Under the pieces are notes generated by a model. It was not told where the DNA came from. It searched no databases and worked only from the letters and a program-made list of their open reading frames with translations. A DNA stretch of 56,854 nucleotides from the NCBI GenBank assembly GCA_017525605.1, contig JAFXSM010000005.1, positions 1 through 56,854 of the forward strand, written 5' to 3'. The stretch is from Treponema sp. Its GTDB lineage: Bacteria > Spirochaetota > Spirochaetia > Treponematales > Treponemataceae. How positions within the stretch are numbered: position 1 is the stretch's first letter; each line of letters begins with the position of its first letter. A program made the translations under genes and the position numbers. Below are positions 1-7,800 of this stretch, one piece after another.

Positions 1-1241
1 TCCGAACCGTCTTTCACGTTCTTAATCGAATTCTGGATTTTTTCCATCGTCTGATTGAAATACCTGTACATTCGGCCGATTTCATTTTCGCGGTGGATGT
101 CCATTCTCACTGTCAAATCTCCGTCGCCCTGCGCAATGTTCTGCATTGCCACAACGCCCTTGTTTATTTCAGCAGCAATTCCCCTCGTTATCAAAACAAT
201 CGCGATTATGATGAAAATGGTGAGCACGACGAAAACAACATTCAGAATGATTGTCACAAGCCTGACTTCCGCATTCACTTCTTCTTCGTCAACATTCACT
301 TCAAGAAACCAAACCTGATCCGCAATATCGATTTTGAACGGAACAGTCATAGTGAACATCGTCTTTCCGTCGATTTTTTCTGTGTAGGTGAAAGGCTCAA
401 GAGTTTTAGCGGCATTTTTGTACAGTCCGCTTGTTTTTGAATCAGAGAATTTCCTGCTCGTTTTGCCTTCGGTTGAGGTATCCGCGTCAACAGCTACAAG
501 GCCTTCAGCTGAAATGAGAGAAAGATAGCCAGTCTCGTAAACTTTCGCGGATTTCAGAAGCTCCGTAAGCTTTGAAAGTGCCATATCGATTCCGACAACG
601 CCGACGTGCCTGCCGCCCGCCCCCACAATCGGAAACGCGACACCGCAAACATAAATCGTCTTTCCGCCGACTTCGTAAGGATTCGGCTCAATGAGGATTC
701 CCTTCTCGCTTTTGAGCGGATTATCATACCAGAACGAGCCGACGTAATCAGTAAGCTCGCAGACATCGATTTTTCCGTCTGAATTTGTCCAATACGGAAT
801 GAATCTTCCGGTTGTGTCATGGTGCGGCGCACCGGCAAATTCAGCGTCCATTCCGTCGAGGGCATCAGGTTCCCAGACCGTCCACGAGTCCACCAAGTCG
901 GGATTCGAGACGAGAATGTTTTTCAGAAGGGCATCGTAGAATTCGCGGCGGGATTCTGCAGGAATAGATTCATACCGCTCGAACGAATCCCTGAGCGAAG
1001 AACAAAGGGAAAATTCCTTGAGTAGAATTTCCTTCGTGCTTTCTGTGTAACGCTCGGCGACGCTCGAAATATATGAATTTGATATTAAAGCATAGCTGTT
1101 TGAAAATTTCTTGGTCAGAAATGCACCGGCAATAAGAAGAAGCATGGCGCAAATCGCACCTATATTCCATGAAATCTGCCTTGCCAATGAGCCGTTGAAG
1201 ATATGCCCCACAACCTGCTTCAAGGATTTTTGCTTGTCCAT
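1..1241 (-). CDS. Methyl-accepting chemotaxis protein, N-terminal part (cut by window edge)
   Basis: Membrane chemoreceptor; the C-terminal signalling domain lies outside the window. About 413 codons are visible. They start MDKQKSLKQVV behind an AAAGGAG-type ribosome site. Segments in order are a transmembrane helix (about residues 24-42), a roughly 280-residue periplasmic region resembling a double-Cache (dCache_1) sensor, a second transmembrane helix (about 329-355) and a HAMP linker that runs into the window edge. In the sensor the stretch VGVVGIDMALSKL is typical of Cache domains. The ligand cannot be read from sequence, but dCache receptors commonly bind amino acids or other small metabolites. 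No CheA/CheW-binding hairpin is visible because of truncation. Confidence 0.9.
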   Translation of the reverse strand, partial: MDKQKSLKQVVGHIFNGSLARQISWNIGAICAMLLLIAGAFLTKKFSNSYALISNSYISSVAERYTESTKEILLKEFSLCSSLRDSFERYESIPAESRREFYDALLKNILVSNPDLVDSWTVWEPDALDGMDAEFAGAPHHDTTGRFIPYWTNSDGKIDVCELTDYVGSFWYDNPLKSEKGILIEPNPYEVGGKTIYVCGVAFPIVGAGGRHVGVVGIDMALSKLTELLKSAKVYETGYLSLISAEGLVAVDADTSTEGKTSRKFSDSKTSGLYKNAAKTLEPFTYTEKIDGKTMFTMTVPFKIDIADQVWFLEVNVDEEEVNAEVRLVTIILNVVFVVLTIFIIIAIVLITRGIAAEINKGVVAMQNIAQGDGDLTVRMDIHRENEIGRMYRYFNQTMEKIQNSIKNVKDGS

Positions 1242-1366
1242 TTTTTTCTCCTTTATTTTTTAGCAGAAATTACTTAAATATCGATAACTCTGCCTTATAC
1301 ATTCTAAATTATTTTATACAAATCGCAAGATATTTAAGATGCTCTGAAATGATGTCTTTTTGATAA

Positions 1367-1395
1367 TTGAATAGCATTTTTTTAAAAGTTATAAT
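1367..1395 (+). promoter_or_regulatory. Sigma-70-type promoter of citrate synthase gene
   Basis: TTGAAT (1367-1372) and a perfect TATAAT (1390-1395) are separated by exactly 17 bases. The citrate synthase start codon follows about 40 bases downstream, with GGGGG as ribosome site at 1421-1425. Confidence 0.6.
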
Positions 1396-1434
1396 TGAGA
1401 AAATTTATAAACGCAAATTCGGGGGAATTTAAAA

Positions 1435-2787
1435 ATGTCTGACAACGAAAATTTGTTCATAGGCCGCCTTTCAATTCTTGCAGAAAGAAACGACCCAATC
1501 GATCCAGCTCTATATGGAAAATACGATGTCAAACGCGGTCTCCGAAACGCAAATGGAACTGGAGTCCTTGTCGGACTCACAAGCATCGGCGATGTCGTCG
1601 GCTACGAGATGCAGGACGGACAGAAAGTTGCAGTTCCAGGAAGGCTCATTTACAGGGGCTACAATATCGAAGATTTGATAAACGATGCCGAAAAGCAGAA
1701 TCAGTTTGCATATGAGCAGTGCGTCTATCTGCTTCTTTTCGGAGAATTGCCGACGCAGGAAGCATTGGACAATTTCAGGACGCTTCTCGGCGCAAAAAGA
1801 ACTCTTCCTGAAAATTTCACGGAAGACATGATTATGAAAGCTCCGTCTTCCGACATAATGAACAAGCTTGCGCGCGGTGTTCTCGCATCATATTCGTATG
1901 ACCCGAACCCTGAGGACAGGTCGATTCCGAATATCCTAAGACAGTGCCTCGAATTGATTTCACGATTCCCGACGATTGCGGCTTATGCATATCAGGCAAA
2001 GCGCAGGTATTTCGAAGGAAAATCGATGTACATCCACAATCCGCTTCCGAACCTTTCGACTGCGGAAGATTTCCTAAGGCTCATAAGAAACGACAAGCAG
2101 TACACTGACGAGGAAGCAAAACTCCTCGACCTTGCGCTGATTCTCCATGCGGAGCACGGCGGCGGAAACAACTCTTCTTTGACCGTCCATGTCGTTTCTT
2201 CCGCTGACACCGACACATACTCTTCGATTGCGGCTGCTGTCGGCTCGCTCAAAGGACGCAGGCACGGCGGCGCGAACATTCAGGTAATGGAAATGATGGA
2301 CGACATCAAGAACCATGTCCGCGACTGGTCGAACGAAGACGAAGTGAGAAGATACTTGCAGAAGATTGTGAACAAGGACGCGTTCAACCACACCGGCTTG
2401 ATTTACGGACTCGGACACGCAGTCTACACGATAAACGACCCTCGTGCATCCCTCCTCCGCGACAAGGCGGCACACCTTGCGGAAGAAAAAGGACTCGGCG
2501 AGGAGTTCAATCTCTACAGGCTCATCGAAAAAATCGGTCCTGAAGTTCTCTACGAAAAACTCGGCGACAGAAAGAAAATCTGCGCGAACGTCGATTTGTA
2601 TTCGGGATTCGTCTATTCGATGCTCAACATTCCGAGGGAGCTTTTCACTCCGTTGTTCGCGGTCTCAAGAATCGCGGGCTGGTCTGCGCACAGAATCGAG
2701 GAGATTGTCGCAGGCGGAAGAATCTACCGACCGGCATATCAGAGCATCTGCAAAGAACGCCCGTACATTCCGCTCGACCAAAGATAG
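1435..2787 (+). CDS. gltA: Citrate synthase (citrate/2-methylcitrate synthase family)
   Basis: Condenses oxaloacetate with acetyl-CoA to citrate in the cytoplasm. The 450-residue protein has the family hallmarks: HAEHGGGNNSS near residue 235, GLGHAVY with the catalytic His near residue 325, and the catalytic-Asp region NVDLYSGFVYSML near residue 385. The length and N-terminal extension match the form found in anaerobic Firmicutes and spirochaetes rather than the Escherichia coli type. The ATG at 1435 is preceded by GGGGG at a good distance. No other TCA-cycle gene is nearby, so it probably feeds glutamate biosynthesis. Activity on propionyl-CoA (2-methylcitrate) cannot be excluded. The next gene starts 18 bases after the stop and may be cotranscribed. 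Confidence 0.92.
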   Translation: MSDNENLFIGRLSILAERNDPIDPALYGKYDVKRGLRNANGTGVLVGLTSIGDVVGYEMQDGQKVAVPGRLIYRGYNIEDLINDAEKQNQFAYEQCVYLLLFGELPTQEALDNFRTLLGAKRTLPENFTEDMIMKAPSSDIMNKLARGVLASYSYDPNPEDRSIPNILRQCLELISRFPTIAAYAYQAKRRYFEGKSMYIHNPLPNLSTAEDFLRLIRNDKQYTDEEAKLLDLALILHAEHGGGNNSSLTVHVVSSADTDTYSSIAAAVGSLKGRRHGGANIQVMEMMDDIKNHVRDWSNEDEVRRYLQKIVNKDAFNHTGLIYGLGHAVYTINDPRASLLRDKAAHLAEEKGLGEEFNLYRLIEKIGPEVLYEKLGDRKKICANVDLYSGFVYSMLNIPRELFTPLFAVSRIAGWSAHRIEEIVAGGRIYRPAYQSICKERPYIPLDQR

Positions 2788-2805
2788 AACCAGAGACAGA
2801 ACAGC

Positions 2806-3615
2806 ATGGAAAAAGAGAGAATCGACAAAGTTCTTTCGCATCACGGACTCGGCTCAAGAAGCGATGTCAAAAAACTGATGCGGAAGGACCATTTGAGCGT
2901 AAACGGAAAAATAATTCGCGACCCGGGATTCCTAATCGAAATCGGCACGGACAAAGTCTGCATCGATGACGAGGAAATCAAGCTGCAGCGCGATTTGTAC
3001 ATCATGATGAACAAATGTCAGGATGTCGTCTGCGCGAACAAGGACGGCGAGCACAGCACAGTGTTCGACCTGCTCGACGATTCTCTCCGCCACAAATTCT
3101 TAGGCGGCGACCTGCACTGCATGGGAAGGCTCGACATCGACACGGAGGGTCTTCTCATTCTTTCGACAGACGGACAGCTCACGCACCGCCTGCTCGCGCC
3201 AAAAACGCACGTCCCGAAAACATACGCTGTCGGGCTTCGCGATTCGCTTTCCGAAAAAGAAAAAGCAGCATACATAGAAAAATTCAAGAACGGATTCTGG
3301 ATTGACAGGGAGCAGAACGAGAGCGGATTCGACTGCCAGCCGAGCGAGCTTCGTTTTCTTTCCGACGGGAAATGCGACGACGAAAGCCTTGAGAAAGCGT
3401 GCGAGACGAATGCATCAGGAAAAACTGACTGCATACTGACGATTTACGAGGGAAAATTCCACCAGGTGAAAAGAATGTTCGCGCAACTGGGAAACGAAGT
3501 CGTCTATCTCAAGCGAATCAGAATGGGGAATCTCACGCTCGACCCGAAAATCGAGCTTGGAAGCTATAGGGAATTGAGCGAACAGGAAATTGAAATGCTC
3601 AAAGGAAACGAATAG
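2806..3615 (+). CDS. rsuA: RsuA/RluB-family rRNA pseudouridine synthase
   Basis: Isomerises a specific uridine to pseudouridine in ribosomal RNA, in RsuA at position 516 of 16S rRNA. The 269-residue protein has an N-terminal S4 RNA-binding domain (about residues 1-60, starting MEKERIDKVLSHHGLGSR). The catalytic core follows, with GRLDIDTEGLLILSTDG; Asp110 is the expected nucleophile. The late motif KFHQVKRMFAQLGNEV is also typical. The length is close to RsuA (about 230-270). An assignment to RluB/RluE cannot be fully excluded without alignment. It follows citrate synthase closely. Confidence 0.85.
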   Translation: MEKERIDKVLSHHGLGSRSDVKKLMRKDHLSVNGKIIRDPGFLIEIGTDKVCIDDEEIKLQRDLYIMMNKCQDVVCANKDGEHSTVFDLLDDSLRHKFLGGDLHCMGRLDIDTEGLLILSTDGQLTHRLLAPKTHVPKTYAVGLRDSLSEKEKAAYIEKFKNGFWIDREQNESGFDCQPSELRFLSDGKCDDESLEKACETNASGKTDCILTIYEGKFHQVKRMFAQLGNEVVYLKRIRMGNLTLDPKIELGSYRELSEQEIEMLKGNE

Positions 3616-3616
3616 T

Positions 3617-3679
3617 TGTCATTCCGAAGTCGATTCGGAATCCATAAATGAAAGATTCTGAAACAAGTTCAGAATGACA
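3617..3679. repeat. Intergenic palindromic repeat with two inner hairpins
   Basis: An outer inverted repeat TGTCATTC (3617-3624) / GAATGACA (3672-3679) encloses two small hairpins, TTCCGAA...TTCGGAA and TTCTGAA...TTCAGAA, giving a cloverleaf-like fold. It lies just after the pseudouridine synthase stop. A diverged half copy (20 of 25 bases) is at 12227-12251. This fits a dispersed short palindromic repeat family of the genome and may also act in mRNA end formation. Confidence 0.6.
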
Positions 3680-3782
3680 AACGACTATGCATGACAACTC
3701 GCTTCTTTTGATATTCAACTTAATCTTCAAATTCATTATTCTATTCTCATTACCAAAATCAAATTAAAAAGAGGTTTTTCAT

Positions 3783-4804
3783 ATGGCTAAAGAAATTGAT
3801 TGGGCTAATTTGCCTTTCGGTTATCAGGAAACTTCAAAAAGCTTCGTTGCTAACTTCAAAAACGGAAAATGGGACGACGGCGAGTTGACTTCAAACCACA
3901 CAGTCACGATTTCCGAATGTGCAGGAGTTCTTCAGTATGCACAGACATGTTTCGAGGGACTCAAGGCTTACACAACGGCCGATGGAAAAATCGTCTGCTT
4001 CCGCCCGGATTTGAACGCCGACAGAATGGCAGATTCATGCAGAAGGCTCGAAATGCCTGTGTTCCCGAAAGAAAAGTTCATTCAGGCTGTAATCAACACC
4101 GTGAAGGCGAATATCGACTACGTTCCCCCATACGGAAGCGGCGCAACTCTTTACATAAGACCATATATGTTCGGCTCGAATGCCGTAATCGGCGTGAAAC
4201 CGGCTGACGAATATCAGTTCAGAATTCTCGTCACTCCGGTCGGACCATATTTCAAGGGCGGCGTAAAGCCAATCAAAGTCCGCATCTCCGACCTCGACCG
4301 CGCAGCACCTCACGGAACTGGCGACATCAAGGCAGGACTGAACTATGCAATGTCTTTGCACAACATCGTTGAGCGCACAAATGCGGATACGCTGAGAATA
4401 TGTACACTGACCCGGCGACACACACATACATCGAAGAGACTGGCGGAGCAAACATTCTTTTCGTCACAAAAGACGGAAAGCTCGTCACTCCGAAGTCAAA
4501 TTCGATTCTGCCTTCAATCACGAGACGCTCTTTGCTCATCGTCGCAAAAGAATATCTCGGAATGGAAGTCGAGGAACGCCCGGTCAACAAATCGGAGCTC
4601 AAGGATTTCGTCGAAGTCGGTCTCTGCGGAACTGCTGCTGTCATCTCGCCAATCGGACAGATTGACGACCACGAGACAAGCATCATGATCCCAAGCGGAA
4701 TGGACAAATGCGGCCCAGTCCTCCAGAAACTCCGCGACACACTCACAGGCATCCAGATGGGCACTGAAAAAGCCCCAGAAGGCTGGATAGTCCAGATTCA
4801 GTAG
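3783..4804 (+). pseudogene. ilvE: Branched-chain amino acid aminotransferase with one-base frameshift
   Basis: Transfers the amino group between branched-chain 2-oxo acids and glutamate (PLP enzyme, fold type IV). The first part runs from MAKEIDWANLPFGYQETS to GLNYAMSLHNIVE with the PLP lysine GDIKAG (Lys183). At about 4373 the frame breaks. The next frame continues AHKCGYAENMYTDPATHTY, with EETGGAN, and ends properly at 4804. Restoring one G in the run gag|cgcac at 4371-4377 gives a 340-residue protein, normal for the family. Everything downstream of the break is well conserved, so the lesion is very recent, programmed or a sequencing error. Ribosome site AGAGG lies before the ATG. Confidence 0.85.
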
Positions 4805-4821
4805 TAATACCGAAACTAAAA

Positions 4822-4858
4822 AATCTGAGCTTGGAAGAACCAAACTCGGATTTTTTTT
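4822..4858 (+). terminator. Rho-independent terminator after ilvE
   Basis: A 13-base stem (4822-4834 with 4840-4852, two G-U pairs) with a 5-base loop is followed by a run of T residues. It overlaps the end of the convergent membrane-protein gene. Confidence 0.75.
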
Positions 4859-5796
4859 CAAATTTTTTCAATTCTAGTTCGAATCGGTAGCAGAAACAGC
4901 GCGCTGAAAAACGCCGTCGCGATGAAAATCAGCGGAACGGAGAACTCAAACGGCAAATCTTCCCTTGATTCGACAGTGCTAAAGACGCAGATTATGCGAA
5001 TCACTGCAAACGCACACGCAAGAATAATCCTGATTGTGATTGCAAAATTGATTGCGCGGCTCGCCTCCTCGATTTCGTTTTTCGTCGCGGAATTTTTCAG
5101 GCAAAGGCCGATTCCAAGCGCACGGAAGAACGAGCCGAGCATTTTCCCCGCAAACAAGAAAACGTAAGACGAAAGCACAAGCCCAAGCAAGACGAGCGGC
5201 ACGATTTCCATCAATTCTTCTGGATAATTGCTTAAAAGGAACGTGTCCTGAATCGAAATCAAAAAGAAAAATATCGTAATTCCGATTAAAAACGAAAGGA
5301 CAGGAACAAGCGGAATATTTCTCATCGAAGAAAGCGACTCAGAATGTTCGTGGACGGCAGATTTGCTGATTTTCTTATGCAGAATTGATTTTACGGGAAG
5401 AAGAACGGTGATTACTTCCGCAGTGTAAAGCACCGTCAAAAGCCCAAGCGCAAGGACAGGTCCAAAGCTAGACTTGTCAGCCCACAGCGACAGAAGCATC
5501 GTTGCGCACATGAACAAGACCATTCCGCATGAGGCAAGAAGAGAGTGCATGACAAGATTCACCGCAGATTCCGCCCGTGTAAGATGACGCGGCGGAAATT
5601 CTTTTTTGGAGGCGGCGATTTTTAATGCGCGGAAAAAATCACGGACGCAGCCGCCACCAACAAGCGACATGAAAATTGTCGTTACGACAACGAACATGCT
5701 CGGAACATCGATTATTCCGCCAACAGTGCCTCCGTTAACCAGAAGAAACGCAGTCGTTCCTGCAAAAAGAAAGACGAGCGTGACAACAAAAACCAT
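4858..5796 (-). CDS. Integral membrane protein with MotA-like N-terminus
   Basis: A 312-residue polytopic membrane protein of unknown role. I count about eight hydrophobic segments. The N-terminal stretch GGIIDVPSMFVVV, followed by SLVGGG and DFFRAL, resembles the start of MotA-type stator proteins (glycine, then VPS, then a cytoplasmic helix). The rest does not show the MotA cytoplasmic loop with its conserved charged residues or the Pro-containing channel helices. It is therefore at best a distant relative. Translation starts behind a strong AAGGAGG. It lies 52 bases downstream of the DJ-1 gene on the same strand and may share its transcript. Confidence 0.75.
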   Translation of the reverse strand: MVFVVTLVFLFAGTTAFLLVNGGTVGGIIDVPSMFVVVTTIFMSLVGGGCVRDFFRALKIAASKKEFPPRHLTRAESAVNLVMHSLLASCGMVLFMCATMLLSLWADKSSFGPVLALGLLTVLYTAEVITVLLPVKSILHKKISKSAVHEHSESLSSMRNIPLVPVLSFLIGITIFFFLISIQDTFLLSNYPEELMEIVPLVLLGLVLSSYVFLFAGKMLGSFFRALGIGLCLKNSATKNEIEEASRAINFAITIRIILACAFAVIRIICVFSTVESREDLPFEFSVPLIFIATAFFSALFLLPIRTRIEKI

Positions 5797-5848
5797 ACCG
5801 ACCTCCTTGTAATTTCTTGAAAAAAGAATGAAAAAAGAAAATTGAATT

Positions 5849-6475
5849 TTAACGCTGGCAGCTTCCGTCGTGGATTTTCTTGGCGGTGGCTTCGTCTGTC
5901 AGTATCCGAACGAATTCCATCGCGAACTGCTCCGCCGTGCCTGGTCCCCGGCCTGTAAGCACGTTTTTGTCAAAGACGAACGGAACGTTTTCTACGACAG
6001 AAGAATCTTTTGTAAGCTCAAGTGCTTTTTCCGCAGAGCCGCAGTATGCCGAAAGATTCTCGTTCATTTTCGGGTAGCAGGTCCATTTTCGCCCAGCAAG
6101 GATTCCCGATTTTGAAAGCACGACTGCCGGAGAAGCGCACATTGCGGCGACGATTTTGCCCGATTCTTCCATAATCTGAATCAAGTCAATCAGATAATCG
6201 CACGCGGCAAGATTCGACGCTCCCGGCATTCCGCCAGGAAAATAAATCGCGTCGGGAAGAGAATCCTCGGAATCATCTGCAAAATCTTTCAGGATTTGGT
6301 CGGTGATTACGGAAACACCGTGAGAGCCTGTGACGACGGACGTTATCTCGGACGAATCGACTCCGGGAACAGAAACAGTGACGACGTTCTGATTTGCACG
6401 GCGAAGATAGTCAACGCAAGTGAGAGCTTCAATCTCCTCGAAACCGGGAGCAAGAAAAACTGCAATTTTAGACAT
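5849..6475 (-). CDS. DJ-1/PfpI (YajL-type) family protein
   Basis: Cytoplasmic DJ-1-superfamily protein. The family includes deglycase/chaperone-type stress proteins, and the reaction of this member is unproven. Visible motifs are the N-terminal strand KIAVFLAPGFEEIEAL with the conserved Glu, FPGGMPGASNL, and the nucleophile elbow AAMCASPAVVL carrying the reactive Cys. The C-terminal TGRGPGTAEQFAM is diagnostic. I start at MSKIAVF (6475) because GGGGGA sits 6-11 bases before it. A start five codons earlier lacks such a site. The protein is 208 residues, usual for the family. Confidence 0.88.
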   Translation of the reverse strand: MSKIAVFLAPGFEEIEALTCVDYLRRANQNVVTVSVPGVDSSEITSVVTGSHGVSVITDQILKDFADDSEDSLPDAIYFPGGMPGASNLAACDYLIDLIQIMEESGKIVAAMCASPAVVLSKSGILAGRKWTCYPKMNENLSAYCGSAEKALELTKDSSVVENVPFVFDKNVLTGRGPGTAEQFAMEFVRILTDEATAKKIHDGSCQR

Positions 6476-6493
6476 TAAATTTTCCCCCAAAAA

Positions 6494-6521
6494 TAATTTT
6501 GTCTTATTTTATAACCGATAA
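6494..6521 (+). promoter_or_regulatory. Candidate sigma-28 (FliA-type) promoter before response regulator
   Basis: ACCGATAA at 6514-6521 matches seven of eight bases of the sigma-28 -10 consensus GCCGATAA. TAAT at 6494-6497 lies 16 bases upstream (consensus TAAA, spacing 15). The predicted transcription start would fall almost on the ATG at 6529. Confidence 0.4.
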
Positions 6522-6528
6522 TGGATAT

Positions 6529-7800
6529 ATGGCAAAAGTTTTAATTGTAGATGCAGCTCCGATTTTCAGAGACTTCATAACGGACAAACTCGAAGTAGAG
6601 AACATACAGATTGAATTCGCAAACGAACGTGATGCGTATCTGAAATTGAACAACATCTTTCCAGATTTGATAATTCTCAACATAAAAAGGTACTCGGAAA
6701 GTGCTGCCATCAATCCGCTCATCATCGACTTTTTGAAGAAGAAGATAGAAGACAAGAACATGAGATCCGTCCCTGTCATAGTCACCGGACCGCAGATTGA
6801 GAAAGAGGAAATATCGCAGCTCCTCAAATACGGCATGATAAAATATTTCAAGCACCCGATAAAATACGACGCGCTTTTCGATGCGCTCGGACGCGTGCTG
6901 AAAAAGCCGTTTGCGATGGACACAACGCCTTCGGTGATGGACGTTCACCTGAACAACAACATCATATTCATCGAAGTCGCGATGGGACTGAACAGGGAAA
7001 AGATATTCCTTCTCCGCTACAAAATCGAAGAATTAATCGAGAAGAACGGAATCACGATTCCGAAAGTCATTCTGATGATGACATCGCTGAGCCTTTCGTT
7101 TGTTGACGGAATGAACCTCGAATTTCTGTTCGACACAATCAAGAAGAACCCGAAAATCAGCAACAAGAACATAAAAGTCCTTACGCTCGACGACATCGTT
7201 GCGGAACTTGTTGAGGGACACGAGGAATACAAGGGAATCGAAGTCGCAAAGAACCTCTCGACAATCCTCAATTCGCTTGTAGTAAGCGACGGCAGCGTTG
7301 AGGACGTGATTTCCGACAACATCCTTTCGGTCTCGGACAAATCGGACGAGGAAGACAACGCAATCGAAATGCGGTTCACGAGCGACTCGGACAAGGAAGA
7401 CGCTCTCGACCAAGCAGGCTCCACGCTCTCGATTGCAATCGTTGACGACGACAACATAATCCGAATCCTGACGCAGAAAGCGTTCCTGAACATCGGCGCA
7501 ACGTCGGAGCTTTTCGCAAGCGGAAAGGAATTTGTCGAAATGGCAATCGAAAAGCGCGAAAAAAAATACGACCTCATCATGCTCGATATTTTCATGGACG
7601 AGATGGACGGATTCACGGTGCTCGAACTTCTGAAGAAAAGCAAGATTGACACGCCTGTGATAATCTACTCGCAGGCATTCAAGCGCGAGATGATTGTGAA
7701 GGCACTCTCCCTCGGCGCAAGAAGCTATCTTCTGAAACCGCAAAAAGCGGAGGCAATAATACAGAAAGCAATGGAAGTCCTGAATGCTGAAAAGAAATAA
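6529..7800 (+). CDS. Two-receiver response regulator
   Basis: Cytoplasmic phosphorelay protein, 423 residues. The N-terminal receiver-like domain (about 1-125, MAKVLIVDAAPIF) is degenerate. One of the two acidic pocket residues is Ala, and the phospho-acceptor position reads LIILN (Asn instead of Asp); the Lys of KYFKHP remains. A middle region (about 135-250) with alternating helices and strands could be STAS-like, but this is uncertain. The C-terminal receiver (about 300-420) is canonical: IAIVDDDN, the acceptor Asp in LIMLDIFMDEMDG, IIYSQA and LLKPQ. No DNA-binding domain is present. The ATG at 6529 is preferred because the upstream TTG at 6499 lies before the receiver fold. No ribosome site is visible. 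It overlaps the kinase gene by 17 bases. Confidence 0.85.
   Translation: MAKVLIVDAAPIFRDFITDKLEVENIQIEFANERDAYLKLNNIFPDLIILNIKRYSESAAINPLIIDFLKKKIEDKNMRSVPVIVTGPQIEKEEISQLLKYGMIKYFKHPIKYDALFDALGRVLKKPFAMDTTPSVMDVHLNNNIIFIEVAMGLNREKIFLLRYKIEELIEKNGITIPKVILMMTSLSLSFVDGMNLEFLFDTIKKNPKISNKNIKVLTLDDIVAELVEGHEEYKGIEVAKNLSTILNSLVVSDGSVEDVISDNILSVSDKSDEEDNAIEMRFTSDSDKEDALDQAGSTLSIAIVDDDNIIRILTQKAFLNIGATSELFASGKEFVEMAIEKREKKYDLIMLDIFMDEMDGFTVLELLKKSKIDTPVIIYSQAFKREMIVKALSLGARSYLLKPQKAEAIIQKAMEVLNAEKK

Noticed and set aside
1360..1395. TTGATA at 1360 as -35 box of citrate synthase
   Set aside because: Spacing to TATAAT would be 24 bases; TTGAAT at 1367 gives 17.
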